Translations under genes and position numbers: made by a program
Source: Hexactinellida sp. DTS-2022
Taxonomy: Eukaryota; Porifera; Hexactinellida
Length of the DNA: 64,000 nt
Direction: 5' to 3'
NCBI GenBank assembly: GCA_028753945.1
Contig: JAPNXP010000001.1
Location: 14,312,501-14,376,500, forward strand
Notes under the pieces: generated by a model
Database searches by the model: none
What the model was told of the DNA's origin: nothing
Seen by the model: only the letters and a program-made list of their open reading frames with translations
Shown here: piece after piece, positions 1 through 12,100 of the stretch
Layout of the letters: every line of letters begins with the position of its first letter
How positions within the stretch are numbered: position 1 is the first letter of the stretch

Positions 1-65
1 TTAACATTTTAATGGATCTGAGACTGAAATTTCATTGGTTGTGGATCTGTTAGAACGTATAGGCT

Positions 66-75
66 TATATAAAAA
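66..75 (+). promoter_or_regulatory. TATA box of NLR promoter module 2, unit A
   Basis: TATATAAAAA lies about 125 bases before a consensus splice donor (GTGAGT at 193). The module is repeated at 29209 and 63900, and a diverged relative lies at 26865 and 61556. A transcription start near 95 would give a roughly 100-base non-coding first exon. Linkage to the NLR 9 kb downstream is inferred from the splice acceptor just before the NLR start codon. Confidence 0.55.
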
Positions 76-95
76 GAAAATCTTTAATCAGAAAT

Positions 96-192
96 ATAAA
101 CGATTATAATTTGCATTGTTTAAACAGAATATTCCATATAATCTATTCTATAGATTCATTTCGAATATCAACATTCCAGAGAAACAGATCAA
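96..192 (+). other. Putative non-coding first exon, unit A
   Basis: This runs from the expected start about 25-30 bases after the TATA box to the donor ATCAA|GTGAGT. No long reading frame fills it. The same structure is in unit B (to 29335) and begins in unit C. The 5' end is estimated. Confidence 0.4.
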
Positions 193-514
193 GTGAGTTT
201 CAATTATAGTTGCTAAATTGACATACGTATATGTATACAAACTCTTCCATTAGAGTTCAAAACCATAGTAAATTCGGTTCTAACGTACCCCTCCAGCAAA
301 ATAAAATTGGTTACAACATACAAGATTGTAACTACTTACCCTACATAGAAATACGTACATATTATGTGGCAGCACATCTTGTGCGGGACGTGCGGAAAGC
401 TCTGTACTACTTTTTAAAAGAGAAACTTCGAAGTTTCGGCATAGAGTCATCTGATTAGCGAGAAAATCTGATCATAGAATCGGTTGTGTATTGTGGCCGC
501 CATGTTACCTCCAT

Positions 515-936
515 CAGAGTGGACCATGGGTCAACATTGGTGACCCATGACCCATCTGACCCATCCCATTTCTGACCCATGACCCATGACCCATTGACCC
601 ATTGACCCATGACCCATCGAGTGACCCATTGACCCATCACACAATTTAAATATCTAAATACTATAGTGTAACATTAACAGAATAACAGAATAACCGTTTA
701 AATTACCTCAACAAACCTACTTGTTGCAATGTTGAATACGTTTAGTATTTCAATGGACATCATCAATGTTATAATAATATTGATGATGATGAGTGAAACG
801 TATTTTAACTGAATATTACATTGAAATTCACATGGGTCATGGGTCATGGGTCACGGAGCCGTGACCCATGACCCATCTGACCCATCGATTTAGGTGACCC
901 ATCTGACCCATGACCCATGACCCATGGTCCACTCTG
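515..936. mobile_element. hAT-type MITE with TGACCCA subterminal repeats
   Basis: A 19-bp perfect terminal inverted repeat, CAGAGTGGACCATGGGTCA, bounds the element. It is flanked by a perfect 8-bp target duplication, ACCTCCAT, at 507-514 and 937-944. An 8-bp duplication is characteristic of hAT transposases. Both ends carry many direct and inverted copies of TGACCCA, as expected of subterminal transposase-binding repeats. Unit B has the empty site near 29656 with a single ACCTCCAT, so insertion followed the duplication or was lost precisely from B. No transposase is encoded. Confidence 0.9.
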
Positions 937-944
937 ACCTCCAT

Positions 945-3167
945 ACAGGTCAAAAAATCAATTAATTCCTATTTACAGTTTGGTAGTAAAATGAGTCACC
1001 CTATATAATGAGTAAAATTCGGTTAACGAGTGTGACAATTCTATCCATAGAGAGAGACATTACCAAAGTTACGAATTTTCACAAATTTATCAATGGCTTT
1101 GAGGTTATGAATTCAAGAAAACTTTTATATAAATGTAAAATGTATCATATTATCTCACGCTTGGGTAAGGGGGAGGACTCTTGTGAAGTATGCCACTTGA
1201 TCGAATCACTTTATTGAAATGCCCTGTATCATTAAGTCCTGATGGTTACATTGTGAGATTACACTGAGGTTATGAGGTCATATATAATTAGCTTACATGT
1301 CTGTTAGGCCATATAAAATAAATAACTTGTTTATCATCCCCGTCCGTCCCAATATTTACCTCCCGTCAGGAAATATTTTATTGTTATCTTATTAACATAA
1401 CTATAAACTTGTGTAAAGTACTCCTAATGTAGCAAATTTTAATTAGTCTTGTATTTAGGGCATTACTTTCATTATTTGGGCATTGGCATGTGATTTTATA
1501 TTAAATTCAATTATTAATTTGTATTGTTTGGCATAGGATAATGTTATTTGCATATTAATGGAAATAAAAAATAAAATCCAGTCCGCCGTCCGTGATATCT
1601 GAAAAGATCTGGATGATAAACAATTTATTTATTTAACCTGGCCTTAGTACTTCTATCTGTATCAGCTCTATGGTACAGTGCAATGTGCCACGTGCTACGC
1701 TTCTGATAATGCATAGCTTGTGAATAAGTATGCAGATACAGCCATAGCTCTTAGTGTATACTGAGTATAAGAATACTTAGATTAATAGTAGTCATAAAAT
1801 ACTAAACGCAAATTCAACTGTAACAACAAACTCAAACAATAATAACAATTCAATAACACTGCTTGTAACGATCTACTACATTAGAAGAGAGATTTGTAAA
1901 CAAACTGTGCACAAAGTGAGTTAAATATGTAGATATAATTGTCAGTTTTAAGTTGGCCAGCCATTTTCCTGGCTGTAGTGTGATTAAACTATTTGTAGTT
2001 CCCATGATAAAATCATTTCCGTACTCTTATCGTCATCAAACTTGAAAATATATTTTAATGAATCAATTATGATCAACTTGTAATGTTTTACTGTTCAGCT
2101 TAATTGGGTCATTTTCGCTGTAGCAGAATTATAGTTAAAGGCTAGTAGAAAATGGAAAGGAATTTCAGGTTTTACATAATTCAAAAATTAAGTACATGCA
2201 TCAAAGTTTTGTTATTCGTGTCCATATTTGGTCACTCTATGGATATATATATAATATATATATAAATATATTATATTATTTTGTTATTTTGTATTATGTA
2301 ATTAAATCAAAGATTCTGTAAAATTCACGGTAATTGTGTCAAAGTACTTACTTAAATACATAGATGTATCACTCGTTTATTGAATATTATTGCTCACAAG
2401 ATAGCATATTTCGGTTTACTAATTCGCTTCACCGCCCTACTACCTATAAATTAACTATAGATATAGTTATCATTCGAGCTACCATATAAACTAAAATAAT
2501 TATTGACATCGATACACTGTTAGTATCAAATTATTCTACGTAATGAACTTTATAATTCCAGAATGTTCTTAGACAATTATTTCAACTTAAGGTTCATTAA
2601 TTTATTCTCATTGAACTATATCGTCTTACAGAGACTAGTACAAACAACTCCAGTAGAGTCTATAACATGCTTTTGAATTATAGCTATCCTAATTACTGCA
2701 TTCCTATGAACCACATCGTCACTAAGATTATATTTGCCTAAATGCTGTAGACTAATCGATAAACAAGTCTATTTAAAATTCGTATCATTGAGAAGTATAA
2801 TTTTAGGCGAACTGTTCCAAAGACTATTAAATGTAAATTAATCCACGCCAATAAATTATGTCACAATCTCAACACATTTTGTCTTCTGTTATTTTTATGT
2901 TTATTGACATCATCTATACATTAAATTTATGTCGCATTATTAAATGCTGATTTGCAAAGTTGTAAATTGATTGAACATCACTTATTAATTATACAAACTA
3001 TAAAACAGAATGACAATTGAGAGGATATCCCTGTAATATGATATAACTACATTATTTACAAAGATTAATTTTTCATTAAGAATTGATTTTATAGATGAAC
3101 ACTTGACTATTAATTTGTGTCAGCTAATTATTATTAACATTATATTATTGCTTGTATCTATTTGTAG
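945..3167. other. AT-rich intron-like DNA, unit A
   Basis: No gene is supported here. The stretch matches 29657-31766 in unit B. It includes a GTGAGT donor-like site at 1916, kept as 30452 in B, and an AT-only run around 2240-2280. Short open frames here are not preserved between the copies. Confidence 0.6.
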
Positions 3168-3266
3168 AATAAAAGAATCAATCAATAACCGAGAATCGAG
3201 AATCAATCCAATCCAAATAACGCAGAACTAACAATTGACTGCTGTGAAGTATTATCTGAATACAAA
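3168..3266 (+). other. Putative non-coding exon, unit A
   Basis: Ninety-nine bases lie between an acceptor TTTGTAG (AG at 3166-3167) and a donor AAA|GTGAGT (GT at 3267). Unit B has the same 99-base interval at 31767-31865 with both splice sites intact. It could be an alternative 5' UTR exon of the NLR. The evidence is splice-site consensus and paralogous conservation only. Confidence 0.4.
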
Positions 3267-3567
3267 GTGAGTTAGTATTTGCATTAGCTTCGGTCTCGTT
3301 GGCTTGCTACGGATCATTCAATTGCTACATGTAGTGTCGCTTGTTCACAATTTGTTAATAGACTCTAAAATAACTTTATTAATATTTCGGCCTATTTGGT
3401 GCCGTACAAACGTTAAGTAAATTAAAGTCACACGATATTTTAACCCTCTTCTTATTCACGCTTTTTACAATTTTGTAAACAAAAGTATTATATGACACAC
3501 ATTTGTAAACTCCACCCCCTTTGAAAAGGTTTATTGATATTTAACTTTATATCGCATTATTTTGTAG

Positions 3568-3627
3568 AATCGACTTTATCAAACACTAACAAACTCCGAG
3601 ACGAACACACCACACATTCTGTATCAA
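3568..3627 (+). other. Putative non-coding exon, unit A
   Basis: Sixty bases lie between acceptor TTTGTAG (AG at 3566-3567) and donor ATCAA|GTGAGT (GT at 3628). The donor context is the same as that of the first exon. It is preserved at the same length in unit B (32167-32226). Confidence 0.4.
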
Positions 3628-3650
3628 GTGAGTTATTATTGAGTTGAGTA

Positions 3651-4173
3651 CAGTGGATACCGGTTACCGAATATAACAACCAATGAGCATTTTAATATTC
3701 GTTTGAATTTTTGAACAAGTTTCCGGATTTAAAAACATCAGATTTTTGGAACACTTTAGCAATTATGAAATTCGATTTCTCGCCTCGGTTAACAGGTTAA
3801 CCACCGTCATTACACAACAAATATCTTAGTGCATTTTAATTTTCCACAGAATAGAATAGAGCAACACAACGTATTACTTAATCCATATCTACAGTAATTA
3901 ACCCACAAGGACATTACCTATACATTTTATACAGCTGAGTTAATTTGATATTTATTTGTTAAGAATCTCTTTAGCTTGGTTCCTAATTTATTTATAACCG
4001 ACAGTGAAACAGTAAAGCTTTTTCGCCTGTGTTAGTCAAAAAGTAAAGATCCATATACCATGTTCTTAAATCCTGATTAATATTACGAAGTATAGAATAC
4101 TACACTGTTTACAAGAACATATCGGTTATACGAATATATCTGTGATATATTTTCTCTAAACCGGTATCCACTG
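3651..4173. mobile_element. Tigger/pogo-like MITE, unit A
   Basis: Terminal inverted repeats CAGTGGATACCGGTT and its complement are flanked by TA on both sides. The CAGT start and TA duplication fit Tc1/mariner-pogo (Tigger) elements. It is shared with unit B (32250-32973), so it predates the duplication. No transposase frame remains. Confidence 0.7.
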
Positions 4174-4175
4174 TA

Positions 4176-5193
4176 TTGTGTAGTTTGTGAATTGTTTATA
4201 CCTGCCAACCGTACAGTTTATACACTATTTTCCCAGGAATTTTAGTTATTTTAAATATTCTGTGTTTTAATTTCACGCACCCAAATTAGTATGTATACAC
4301 TAACACGGCCAAAAGTATTTGAACTACAATAATTCAAATAAAACTATATGTTAGTATGATAAAATAGCAAAATATATGAATTTATTTTTCTATGGAGGTG
4401 TCTCATTAACTAATAATGATCTAATTAAATATAGAATTTCTGATCATTTTGAGGCAATTGGAATATAGGTATAATTCAGATTTCAGATTTGAATACCACA
4501 TGGTCGAATTGCTATATGTGCAGAATTTCTAATTCATGCCATAATTTTCCACTGAGATACATCCCATTTCCTTATGTGCTTCTTGGCCCAAAGTGGTACG
4601 TGGCACGACACTAATGCCACTTCATGAATATATTATTGAATACAAATGTGTTAAAATCATAATTTTATGAAATGTATAATTAGTGTAAGATATTAATTAA
4701 AGACATTTTTTATAATTAAAGTAGTTTAATCAGAGTTAATGAGAAACACGAAATTTGTGTCTGGAATAAAATTCCTGTAGTCTGAATGCTTTAGTCCGGT
4801 TAGTGTACATATTGGTTCGTGCAAGTAAACTTTCCAGCAATCCCCTGGACCTGTTCCACCATAGAAACATAATTATAAGATATTTTTTAAGTTAATCACA
4901 TTCCTAAACACATTCATTATGTGTTCATTAATAATGACATCGAGCCTGTATAGCAAACAAGCGAAATTTCAGAGCCTCGAGCCTGTAAAAATGTGTCCAG
5001 GAAATTATTGGCATCCATTGATTTTCTTTTACTAAGTTGGCAGGTATTAATTATATTTGATACATATTCCAATTTGTATTTCTCATGATAATGTGTTAGC
5101 TAACTAATGATACCAATAATTGCATTTCCTGCGAATTTTATCAGTTACAATGGGATCAAATTTAGCTGAGATGCGTGCCATTAATATTTAATA
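4176..5193. other. AT-rich DNA without a recognisable gene
   Basis: I see no coding signal, RNA gene or TIR element here. It aligns with about 32976-33980 in unit B with scattered substitutions and small indels, behaving like neutral intronic sequence. Confidence 0.5.
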
Positions 5194-5341
5194 CATTAGA
5201 ACTCGGTTATAACGTATCCTCGCGAATAGTACTAACCGAGGTTACCCTCATAGAAATAAATACTGTTGTTTGGATAAAAATAGTAGTACATACTAAGGCA
5301 AAGTAGGTACTAATCCAGGACGTTATAACCGAGTTCTACTG
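5194..5341. mobile_element. Short Tigger-like MITE, unit A
   Basis: Inverted repeats with core AGAACTCGGTTATAACGT are flanked by TA. The left end reads CATTAG where the right end implies CAGTAG, so one end has decayed. The unit B copy is at 33981-34127. Confidence 0.7.
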
Positions 5342-5596
5342 TATTCCCGTATTGATTAATTCTACTATCGAATGTATGTAAACAACATGTTGATTCATGT
5401 TTTAATAAATTTAACTAAGAGCTAAATATAAAATTAAAGTTAAGTAAATAACCAAACAAGTGGAGATCATAATATAATGGTCATCCTTTCAAAGTTCTAA
5501 TCTGGTAGATTATAGCTATAACTAGTTCCGCAGGTATTATTAAATATCAAATTGGCCAAGAGCTAAACGACCCTCCCTTAGAATAATTATACTCTC

Positions 5597-6560
5597 TTAG
5601 TCTCTATTTCTGAGGGGAGGCCTCCTATCCCTATTGTATCTCCTCTGGTATAGTCTGTCTGCATGGCTTCCTATTCGGTATGGTCCTCTTAGCAATTCCG
5701 ATTCAACACTTATTAAGTGACCAACCTTGCTTCCTATCATTAAACTGGATCCTACGTTAGCAACCAATCGCTCTTTGTTAAGATAATACCAACGAAAACA
5801 GGATTCTTCTGACCAATGTTCATTTTTCAAAACAACTGTGACTCTTATCTGTACGTTTGTTGTGGGAGGCTACATCTTTAATCGTTTCAATCCTGGAATT
5901 TGGAGTTGTGAGATTGGAATTAGCCTTTCTATTCACTCGGAATCGGGAATTGTTGACTTCTTGCAGCCATACTTGAGTTGTAACCTCAGTATCATAGTTC
6001 GGACCAGGCAAGTAATCCACCCAATGAAATAAAACTAGTTATCAGATCGAACAGTATGTTGTTGTTTACCTTTTTAATGCACTCTGCATTTGGTGTAGTA
6101 CCAAAGGGAAATATCAACGTTATCCGAATGCATTCACATGTCATCTAAATAGGATGGCAATCTCATCTCCACTTAAAGTTTCACAATTGAGTCTCTTGTA
6201 TATCGCGTGTCTGCTACAAAGACATAATGCCACACTGCTCTCGTTGCGAGAAAAGAATTTGTAAGTTGAATACGTCAAGTTTGAAGACAAGGACAGGTCC
6301 GTATATTATGCACAGTCTTTTGAGTTCGGCATAAGCAAGCATCTTCGGTGATGAATCGCGGTCCATAGCCAGTGATCCCCCCGAGCGCTCTGATTCACTG
6401 GATGAGAACTCCTGGTGTAGAATCCATGTTTCCCATTGATGTGATGGCTGGTGTATTTGGATTCTCACGAATACCCAGCAATATTCATCCGAAGGTTCGT
6501 ATATTCGCCAAACTCGGTATTAACGAAGTTTTATTCCTAATTCGCAGATGGTCTTGTATC
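5597..6560 (-). pseudogene. Degenerate retroelement-like coding relic, unit A
   Basis: Several broken minus-strand frames (5597-5830, 5820-6020, 6214-6468) correspond to frames in unit B at about 34350-35310, so this relic predates the duplication. It lies directly downstream, in minus-strand order, of a Gypsy reverse transcriptase at about 6620-7100, so it could be that element's 3' part. I cannot recognise RNase H or integrase catalytic residues, so the family call here is by context only. Confidence 0.35.
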
Positions 6561-6614
6561 CAGGTACAGAGCTACCAATTCTGAGTCCGGGAACATCTGT
6601 CAACTACGATTCTA

Positions 6615-7110
6615 GGGAACCACTTAGTAAGCGAAGAAATTACGTATTCGAGACATTATTATGTCATCTACGTGAATCTCCACATTGTCTAGCTGGCCGA
6701 GTGCTTGGCTCATCAAACCTTTGCATGCTGCCTGCCTGTTACAGAGTCCAACCACATTACGATCATTCCAACAGGCCGCGAGGAGTGTGGTACGCGGTTA
6801 TTTCTATATCTCGTGAACGTATCGGAATCGTCCTGTACGCGAAAGCCATATATAGTTTGGAAAAGTATACTCTTCCCTTTACACTATAATAGATGCTTTG
6901 GGGTTGGGTAGCCTGTATGCGTCCCGCATGGTAACGGCATTTAGTCAGCAATAGTTAACTGCGAAACGAAGGCTGCCGTCTTTCTTCTTCACTAACACTG
7001 CATCCGCCCATGGTGAAGAGCTGGGTCAGATAATCGGGGTTCTGTTGCGAGCATCTCCCTTAGTTGCCTATTTATTCTTACCATTTAGGGGGCACACTTC
7101 AGGAAAGACT
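6615..7110 (-). pseudogene. Gypsy (Ty3) reverse transcriptase fragment, unit A
   Basis: Minus-strand translation shows the start of a Gypsy RT domain (SPWADAVLVKKKDGSLRF near 7010). The palm follows near 6760-6900 (FSKL, then PIRSRDIEITA and HTPRGLLEW), then a catalytic block near 6660-6700 reading EIHVDDIIM, the family's VDD motif. Frames are interrupted by stops and shifts, so it is dead. It lies just after protease-like sequence in the expected gag-pro-RT order. Unit B has no equivalent at this spot. Confidence 0.75.
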
Positions 7111-7258
7111 TCTCAGGTTGCGATCCCCTGTTATAATATGGCGTGTTGCCCGATATATGTAGTCCTTGAGGACTTCTTGTGGTCTTATGCGTACGCGTGT
7201 TCGAATAGCTGGGTCAGCTTCTATAGTTGTTTATGCTCAACCTCTGGTAGTTCGGGAT

Positions 7259-7492
7259 TCACCTGAAGCACATGTGCTTCATTGTGTCTAGGGTATCTTT
7301 TTCCTTGGCAACCTGAGAGCGTGCCAGAGGCGTTGCCCACATTACTGTTGCCTTGTAGATTTCCCACGCGTTCCCCATTTTGATTCTTCTACTCAACAGG
7401 TTAAATGTGATACTTCCTAACTGTCTCAATAGCTGGCGTCCTAATAAGATCGTTGGCTCTTCGATATTGTATAACTGATTCCCGAGATCCAC
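7259..7492 (-). pseudogene. Gypsy aspartic protease C-terminal fragment
   Basis: A 77-residue minus-strand frame contains PTILLGRQLLRQLGSITFN and RRIKMGN. This matches the family pattern after the active-site aspartate, in which an ILGxDFL-like strand precedes a short turn. The DTG active site itself is not seen in this frame. It lies immediately upstream, in minus-strand sense, of the RT fragment and belongs to the same dead element. Confidence 0.5.
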
Positions 7493-7557
7493 GCTGATAC
7501 TTGCTTGTGCATATCCTAATACTGGGCCATTGTTCCTTCTTCTAAATACCGGGGGAG

Positions 7558-7793
7558 CAGGCCTTCATCTGGGTGCGCGGCGCGCACCCAGGGGTGCGTG
7601 ATTTTTAAGGAAAATGCTGGAAGGGTGCGTGGAAATGGAATTAATTGGGTGCGCTATGCGCACCCAGAGTATTTTTAATACTAAATTTGGTCTTTTTTTG
7701 GTAAATATGCTATTTTTGGTTTATTTGGGTGCGCGATTGTAAAATAAACATTTCCTAGGGTGCGCGGATCTCTTAGGGCTAGATGAAGGCCTG
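7558..7793. mobile_element. hAT-type MITE with twin GGGTGCGC hairpins
   Basis: The 236-bp element has a 13-bp TIR, CAGGCCTTCATCT, and a perfect 8-bp target duplication, CGGGGGAG, at 7550-7557 and 7794-7801. Internally it holds two perfect hairpins built from the same arm, TGGGTGCGC with loops GGC and TAT, plus further single copies of GGGTGCG. It sits inside the Gypsy relic and has no coding capacity. Confidence 0.9.
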
Positions 7794-7801
7794 CGGGGGA
7801 G

Positions 7802-9155
7802 GAAATCCGAAATCATTTCCAAAAGGGACCATGGCATTTCCCTATATCTCTTCGTTGCGGCGAACTCATCGACTTATGGATTCAAGTAGTTATGAAGGCC
7901 TCCTCTAGCTACTGCTTCCCTAACGATTTCAAAGCGACTCTACGCTCTAGTTCAGGTAGGCTGGTAGCAGTCTTATTGTCGCTCTTTGTCCTCGTTCGCT
8001 TTGGCTTGTGTTGACACGGCAGCTTCGAAAAAGGGACGCCAGGCATTGATTATCCTTCTTTAGCGTTTGGGTGGAAAGCCAACAGAATAGGAGTTGCCAT
8101 TCATTGGTTCCGATAATTATGTATTTATGTTACAGGTTTGGTAAACTCTAATAAATAGAAAATACAACCAAGTATGGCCACCTAGTATCTAATCTACAAT
8201 AAGTGAACATTATAAATTCTAAAGCCTATGGTTCGATATAGTTTCTTGTCCATAATTTAACTAGATGCATTTAAGTAGATTATTGGGAGGATGAATATAT
8301 TTGAAAAAAATCGTCACAGCTGACGTTCTGAAGCCGCCACCTTAGATGTGTTTAGATTCCATACATACCTTAGATATATTTCAATGGAATAGTTTTGGAC
8401 ATAACGATTTACTAATATTTAACATTTCTAACAAATTTGCTATGTTATGAAAACACAATAATTCGCCTGAAAAATAACAAATACGTACACTGGAATTGCT
8501 TTATTATCAATTTCCCTATCAGCAACATTGCTCTATTAGCAACTTATTTTAGTTCACATGCGAGCTTTTAATGTTATTTCTGTTCCTCCAAAAGAAACTT
8601 CGCCAATTAGCAACCAAATTTCATGCAAAATGCGAGTTGGTATTAAAGCGATTCCTATGTATATCACAATCCTGAAGGGTGCCAGAAATACATTGATATA
8701 ATAATGTTCATATATAGTAAGTAGAATGCAGTTATCAGGTTATCATAACTAATTATTGGAGATAAAGACAAAATAAGTTTCCTATATATCAATGCCCTTT
8801 AAGTAATGTATGATTCGGAATTATGTTATTGCATTATATAAAGAAGGTCACATTTAATCAATAAAATTCAGAAGAAAAATGTAATTACCGTATTTTCCTC
8901 GAATAAGAGCTTCAGACTTGAATAAGCACCGTGTCAAAAAAATGGTATTGATATGAAGAATTATAGCACATTAATTGATAACTAAGTGTAAATCCATTGA
9001 TTTGGGATTTATACTGTGGGAAAAATATTAGAACCGACGTAATATCATATTTTGATTTACAAAAATAAATCATGAATAATTGGGCTCACGAAAACAATAA
9101 GCGCCGGGGCAATTATTCGTCCAATGCGGTAGTTTAATTTATGCTTCTTTTACAG
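7802..9155. other. Non-coding DNA upstream of NLR copy A
   Basis: No gene is seen. Sequence near 8889-9120 has partly inverted ends (CGAATAAG and CTTATTCG-like with GCGCC), which may be an old TIR element. This stretch does not align with the DNA upstream of NLR copy B. It ends with an acceptor-like CTTCTTTTACAG (AG at 9154-9155), seven bases before the NLR start codon. Confidence 0.45.
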
Positions 9156-9161
9156 AACGAA

Positions 9162-12100
9162 ATGGCAAAAGCACGCATTCAAGAAATGAAATATATGAAT
9201 GAGTTGGCAAAATCGTTGACACATGAAAATATTCGCACTCTACAAGAAATACTGGGTATTCCGTCAGCAATAATCGAACAAACTGGAACGAAACCGATCG
9301 ATTTCCTAAATTCGCTAAAATTCAAATTCGGTGCTTTTGATTTGCATAAATTTATCGAAGCGTTACAAACCATAGAAAGACCCGACCTAATTCCGCTAGC
9401 AAGCAATATAAGTTGGAACAAAACTAGCGATGTCCATCGAAGCGGAAACACGGAAGATCCCCAATCAGCTAAATCACTGGTAAATTTGCTAAGAAGTGAG
9501 GTAGAATCTACTCAGTGGAAAATTATAGTGAGCACTGGACTGGGCAAAGATGTTTCAACGGAAATAGAATTCGATACAGCCTTCCAACTGTGCATTGAAG
9601 GAGGGTTAATTAGCACGAATATGGAAGACTTATGCGAGGCCATGGAAGCTGTAGATCGTAATGATCTAGCGACTAAAATTAAAACATATTCACCAATTTT
9701 CAAGAATATGAATGAAACCGAATTTCAAAGCAAAATGATGGAGGAATCACAATCCAATGAAATTGAGGATAAGGAAGACTGGGTAAAGAGATTGAGAGAG
9801 TATACCATCCAGCAAAATGTAAATGTGTACATACACTTTGATGATGAGGAGAGCACCAAATTGGAATCCGTCTATACACCTCTAACCATTGTGGAAGAGG
9901 AAATAATGAGAGTTAAGGAAAATGAAGAGACCAGCCTAAACGAAATTGCATTCCTAAGGTCGATGAACCAAAAAGATAAGGCTTTGAAAGTGGTTGATTT
10001 CATTGCCATTATTTCCCAGCATGACCCAACTGATCCCAAAGTATTTTGTCTGATAGGGAATCCTGGTTCTGGCAAAACATTCCTGTGCAAATACCTAGCC
10101 CTCCAGTATGGAAATGGCACCCACACTAATTTCAGTTACGTCATATCGATACAGTGTCGCAGTGAGGAGTGGCACGGCATGGAGAAAACGAGACAAGATG
10201 CCGAGACGGAAATCGACCAAGAATTCATCCAAAAATGGTTTTCATATGCAATGCCAATGGGCATTAAATGGTCGAAATCCCTAGCGAAACATCTGACCAA
10301 GACAGGAGGAGAAGGTCTCTTACTAATCATTGATGGGGTGGACGAATTCATCAAGGATGTTCCATTCAAAACGACACTGCTGTACTTCCTGCTGCAGAAA
10401 CGTGTCCTTAACCGCGCAACGCTACTTGTGACCAGCAGGCCCGGTGCATGGAATGACATCAGAGAGGAACACGGTCAGGCCTTGTGCGTGGACTCCAGCT
10501 TCCAGGTGCTGGGGTTCTCTCCCCCAGACAGAGACAGCTACTTTGAGAAGAGGATTAGCACGGTTGATAAACTGAGAGACACAAAGGAGCTGTTCTTCCG
10601 ACACGATGAAATTAATCAGTTGTCACTAGTGCCAGTTAACGCTAGTCTCTTCTCGTCGCTATTCAACGCCACAAACAACATTCTATCTCAGACACTGACA
10701 CAGCTCTACTCCGCACTGATTGTGTACATAATAAGGCGGCAATTGCATCGCATGGGACTGAAGCGATTAACGCGGGTAGAGCGCATGGAACAGTTCCATC
10801 CATCCATCCATCCTAGCCTGCATAGACTGCATAGGAAAGGAAGCCTACGAAGGCATATTCCACAGGGAGCTCAGCTGCAGAGAAGAGGATGTGTCGATTC
10901 GCGTAGACTCCCGAGACTACAAGACTGAGCGACTAGGCATTATGCAGGTACAAGTGAAGGTTCTAAAGCTAGGCCAGAAAGTGAATGTTTGGACCTTTGC
11001 TCACTTGACACTGCAAGAGTACATTGCTGCAGTGCATCTTAGCAACAAGACATGGACAGTGGAATGCATAATAGTTCGATTCATCGTGAGTAGTGAGGAG
11101 GTGTTCGCAATGTATAGGATGGTAGTGAGGTTCCTATGCGGTCTGCTATCGGATAGAGCTGCCTGTCTCATGCCCATTATCTGTTGCAATATTATACCAG
11201 ATACAATGCCACTAATCGGTATACCTATGGTACATCAACTCGGGTACTTAGACAATATCATCGATGTCTCTGACTGGAGTCAATTTACTCAGGTATATCT
11301 ACTCATTTGTACACTAATAGTAGAAACTAACTCTCGCTCAATGAAAGAGTATTTCGAATATTTTATTAAACTGTTGCCAGAACATGTGCACTTCACTTTC
11401 GATAAATCCATCGCACCAAATGAATTCCATTGTTTTCTGCAGTCACTGAATTACTTTTGTCAAATAGAAATATTATACATAGACACATCTCTAATTAATC
11501 CTAACCAGTTCAGTCTACTACTGCATCAGCTCTCCTCCTGCAGCCTACACTACCTAGCCATTGCATTCTATGGAACAGATACAGATCCGATCCAATCTTA
11601 TACGAGCCTCCTATTCTCTGCTGATACACCAATTAACTATAAGATCAGTATTAGCCTCTTTAAGTGTGATCTAACAGAGAGTCTGCATTCCAATCCTCTC
11701 TTCCTAACAACAAGCAATACATTGACTGGAAGCATTAGGTTATACGAATCCGCAATATCCAATGAAAAGCTGACACATTTGACCAATCAGTTTGCTAGCA
11801 TTGAAAATCTATTCTATTTCCCCAATTCAGATGATTCTAATTGGTCTATTCTGCTTCCATTGATATCCAACAACAGAGCTATTAAGGGGCTGACCATATC
11901 GGATCCTGAATCATACCTGCCAGAGACAACAGACATACTATCAGGCCTCTCCTTCCTAGAAGAGTTACGCTGGCGCAATAAGGATCCCTACGCTGTCCTA
12001 CCTAACCTACAGACTAACAACAGTCTCAGTTATCTATCGCTAATAGCACCTGATAAGCCTCCTCTTAGGAAGAATTACCAAGACCTTCTCGTAAACCTAA

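Noticed and set aside
231-458. 75-codon open frame conserved at 29374-29601
   Set aside because: It lies just after a splice donor, so would be intronic. The copies differ by 8 replacements and 4 silent changes, as expected of neutral drift. No motif is present.
455-640. Open frame of Trp/Met/Gly repeats
   Set aside because: It is the translation of TGACCCA subterminal repeats in the hAT MITE at 515-936.
1008-1217. 69-codon open frame
   Set aside because: The frame is not kept in unit B and shows no protein-like composition.
7197-7230. TTCGAAT-like strings considered as tRNA T-arms
   Set aside because: No cloverleaf can be built around them.
9141-9161. Upstream ATG of NLR copy A
   Set aside because: The seven extra codons overlap a polypyrimidine tract and acceptor AG. 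Copy B aligns from the ATG at 9162.
9179-10604. Several minus-strand open frames opposite the NLR
   Set aside because: They are shadows of the plus-strand NLR reading frame and also occur opposite copy B.
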